A DNA stretch of 64,000 bases from Chromohalobacter marismortui (GTDB lineage: Bacteria > Pseudomonadota > Gammaproteobacteria > Pseudomonadales > Halomonadaceae). Of this stretch, positions 63,141 to 64,000 are shown in pieces. The stretch lies in the NCBI RefSeq assembly GCF_004364315.1, contig NZ_SOBR01000001.1:62001-126000 (forward strand). Direction: 5' to 3'. A model generated the notes under the pieces. The model saw only the letters and a list, made by a program, of their open reading frames with translations. It had not been told where the DNA came from and ran no database searches. The position numbers and the translations under genes were made by a program. Position 1 is the stretch's first letter. Each line of letters opens with the position of its first letter.

Positions 63141-63206
63141 TATGGCCTCCTCTTTTTTTACCTAAGTCTTTGTCTTGCTTGCCATGCCAGCGAAAATAAT
63201 TCGCCT

Positions 63207-63234
63207 ACTATAGAACCACGCGGTGGATTGTCAA
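63207..63234 (-). promoter_or_regulatory. Sigma-70 promoter of gltA
   Basis: On the minus strand TTGACA (63234-63229), 16-bp spacer, TATAGT (63212-63207). The start site would lie about 60 bp upstream of the gltA ATG. Confidence 0.85.
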
Positions 63235-63441
63235 TTGGGCCTAGGCATTGTCCGAGAGCCGTCTGCGCTCGTCGACTTTTCCGACAGTGCCGGGGGCGCC
63301 CTGTGGACGTCGTGTCGCCGCATGGCGTGTCCCTGTGTGGCGATAAGTGGCGATAGAACAAGGGGGCGAGCAAGGTGCCTGCTCCAGCAGTACTGTCCCC
63401 ATTTGACGCGTCCATGAGGATGGCTGCAAGGGCTATCTCAT

Positions 63442-63470
63442 TTGTCAGGACATCCCCCGGTCCTTATAAT
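63442..63470 (+). promoter_or_regulatory. Sigma-70 promoter of sdhCD
   Basis: TTGTCA (63442-63447), 17-bp spacer, TATAAT (63465-63470): near-consensus. It implies an sdhC leader of roughly 120 nt. Confidence 0.85.
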
Positions 63471-63599
63471 CTTAACCCGCGCGACTGGCAGGAGCATGGC
63501 TTGGTCCTTTTAAGCCCTCGACCAAGACCTCCCCCTCAAACCACCGCCCGCACCGGGTACAGCCCCAGCCGCTGGCGGGCCAAGAGAGTGTGATGAGCC

Positions 63600-63977
63600 G
63601 TGAATAGCAAAAGACCCGTAAACCTAGACCTGACGACGATAAAATTTCCACTACCCGCACTGACCTCCATTGCCCACCGCATCACCGGTGTCATCCTCTT
63701 CGTGGGGTTGATCTTCGGTTTCTGGGCTCTCGATGCGTCACTGTCGTCTCCCGAGGGATTCGAAGCAGTGCGTGACGCTCTTTCCAACAACGTACTTGCC
63801 AAATTGATCGCCTGGGGACTGCTCTCGGCATTGGGTTTCCACTTTGTGGCCGGCATCAAGCACCTGCTGATGGATGCAGGTATTGGCGTGGATCTCGAGG
63901 GTGGATATCGCAAGGCGCAGATCACGGTCGTGATCAGTGCCATCTTGGTGGTTCTGGCAGGAGTCTGGGTATGGTAA
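63600..63977 (+). CDS. sdhC: Succinate dehydrogenase cytochrome b556 subunit
   Basis: 125 aa with GTG start; the family-typical N-terminus MNSKRPVNLDL sets the start although the ribosome binding site is weak. Three membrane segments are visible. SIAHRITGVILF (about residues 23-34) carries the conserved Ser and Arg of the quinone site, and FHFVAGIKHLLMD carries the haem-ligand His. It anchors SdhAB in the inner membrane with SdhD, passing electrons to ubiquinone. Its stop overlaps the sdhD start by 7 bp. Confidence 0.96.
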   Translation: MNSKRPVNLDLTTIKFPLPALTSIAHRITGVILFVGLIFGFWALDASLSSPEGFEAVRDALSNNVLAKLIAWGLLSALGFHFVAGIKHLLMDAGIGVDLEGGYRKAQITVVISAILVVLAGVWVW

Positions 63978-64000
63978 CCAACATCACGAACCTCGGTCGT
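63971..64000 (+). CDS. sdhD: Succinate dehydrogenase membrane anchor SdhD, N-terminal fragment
   Basis: Ten codons, MVTNITNLGR, before the window ends. The segment matches the MVTxxTNLxR start of SdhD in Pseudomonas-like bacteria. It overlaps the sdhC end by 7 bp. Confidence 0.85.
   Translation, partial: MVTNITNLGR

Larger units (their letters stand above)
63141..63599. other. Divergent gltA/sdhC regulatory region
   Basis: 459 bp carrying a promoter on each strand (listed separately). The sdhC leader of about 120 nt can form CTTGGTC (63500-63506) / GACCAAG (63520-63526). GTGGCGATA occurs twice in close tandem near 63340. The stretch 63240-63430 shows no other recognisable element. Confidence 0.7.

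Overview
The window is about 64 kb of GC-rich gammaproteobacterial chromosome. Dense operons with 4-bp ATGA overlaps, the protein sequences, and the polyamine and recBCD gene sets fit a halophilic Halomonadaceae member, probably Chromohalobacter or a close Halomonas. That assignment comes from recognising protein families, not from a database search. I see no phage, insertion sequence, plasmid gene or CRISPR array.

Layout. 1-5.6 kb: the tail of a HepT-type HEPN toxin, then the sbcDC nuclease operon and endonuclease V. 5.6-9.3 kb: an aldo/keto reductase (YeaE type), a DUF1415 protein, an OsmC peroxidase and an MHS-family transporter. 9.3-11.0 kb: a glutamine-amidotransferase/amidoligase pair of unknown substrate. 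11.2-17.1 kb: a complete biotin operon, bioB-F-H-C-D-A, on the minus strand, with two BirA-like operators in front. 17.2-27.4 kb: recC-recB-recD with a creatininase-family gene translationally coupled to the end.

27.4-34.7 kb is the most unusual block. It holds GTP cyclohydrolase II, a stand-alone RibD-type reductase, a UPF0104/LPG-synthase-like membrane protein, a methyltransferase, a GT4 glycosyltransferase, a 6-pyruvoyl-tetrahydropterin-synthase homologue lacking the usual catalytic residues, a zinc-free MDR dehydrogenase and a CDP-alcohol phosphatidyltransferase. The divergent promoter in this block carries TGTACA-N12-TGTATC, which resembles the operator I recall for class II LitR light-responsive regulators. 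I read it as a candidate undescribed pathway for a modified, perhaps glycosylated or lipid-linked, pteridine or pyrimidine under light control.

34.8-54.1 kb is a large putrescine/agmatine utilisation island. It contains two glutamine-synthetase-like gamma-glutamylpolyamine synthetases, two PuuB-type oxidases, a PuuC aldehyde dehydrogenase, a SpuC-type transaminase, agmatine deiminase with an NhaC-family carrier, an M20 carbamoylase that may replace AguB, a four-gene PotFGHI-type ABC importer, and two paralogous LuxR-type regulators. Several gene starts in the island carry TACCCCY-containing palindromes that could be the sites of those regulators.

54.4-64 kb: an AstE/AspA-family deacylase, dusA, a small exported charged protein, an XRE regulator, a tandem ~224-240 bp non-coding duplication, a LysR regulator, gltX, tRNA-Ala(GGC), tRNA-Glu(UUC), a DnaA-box pair, gltA, and divergently sdhC and the start of sdhD at the window edge.
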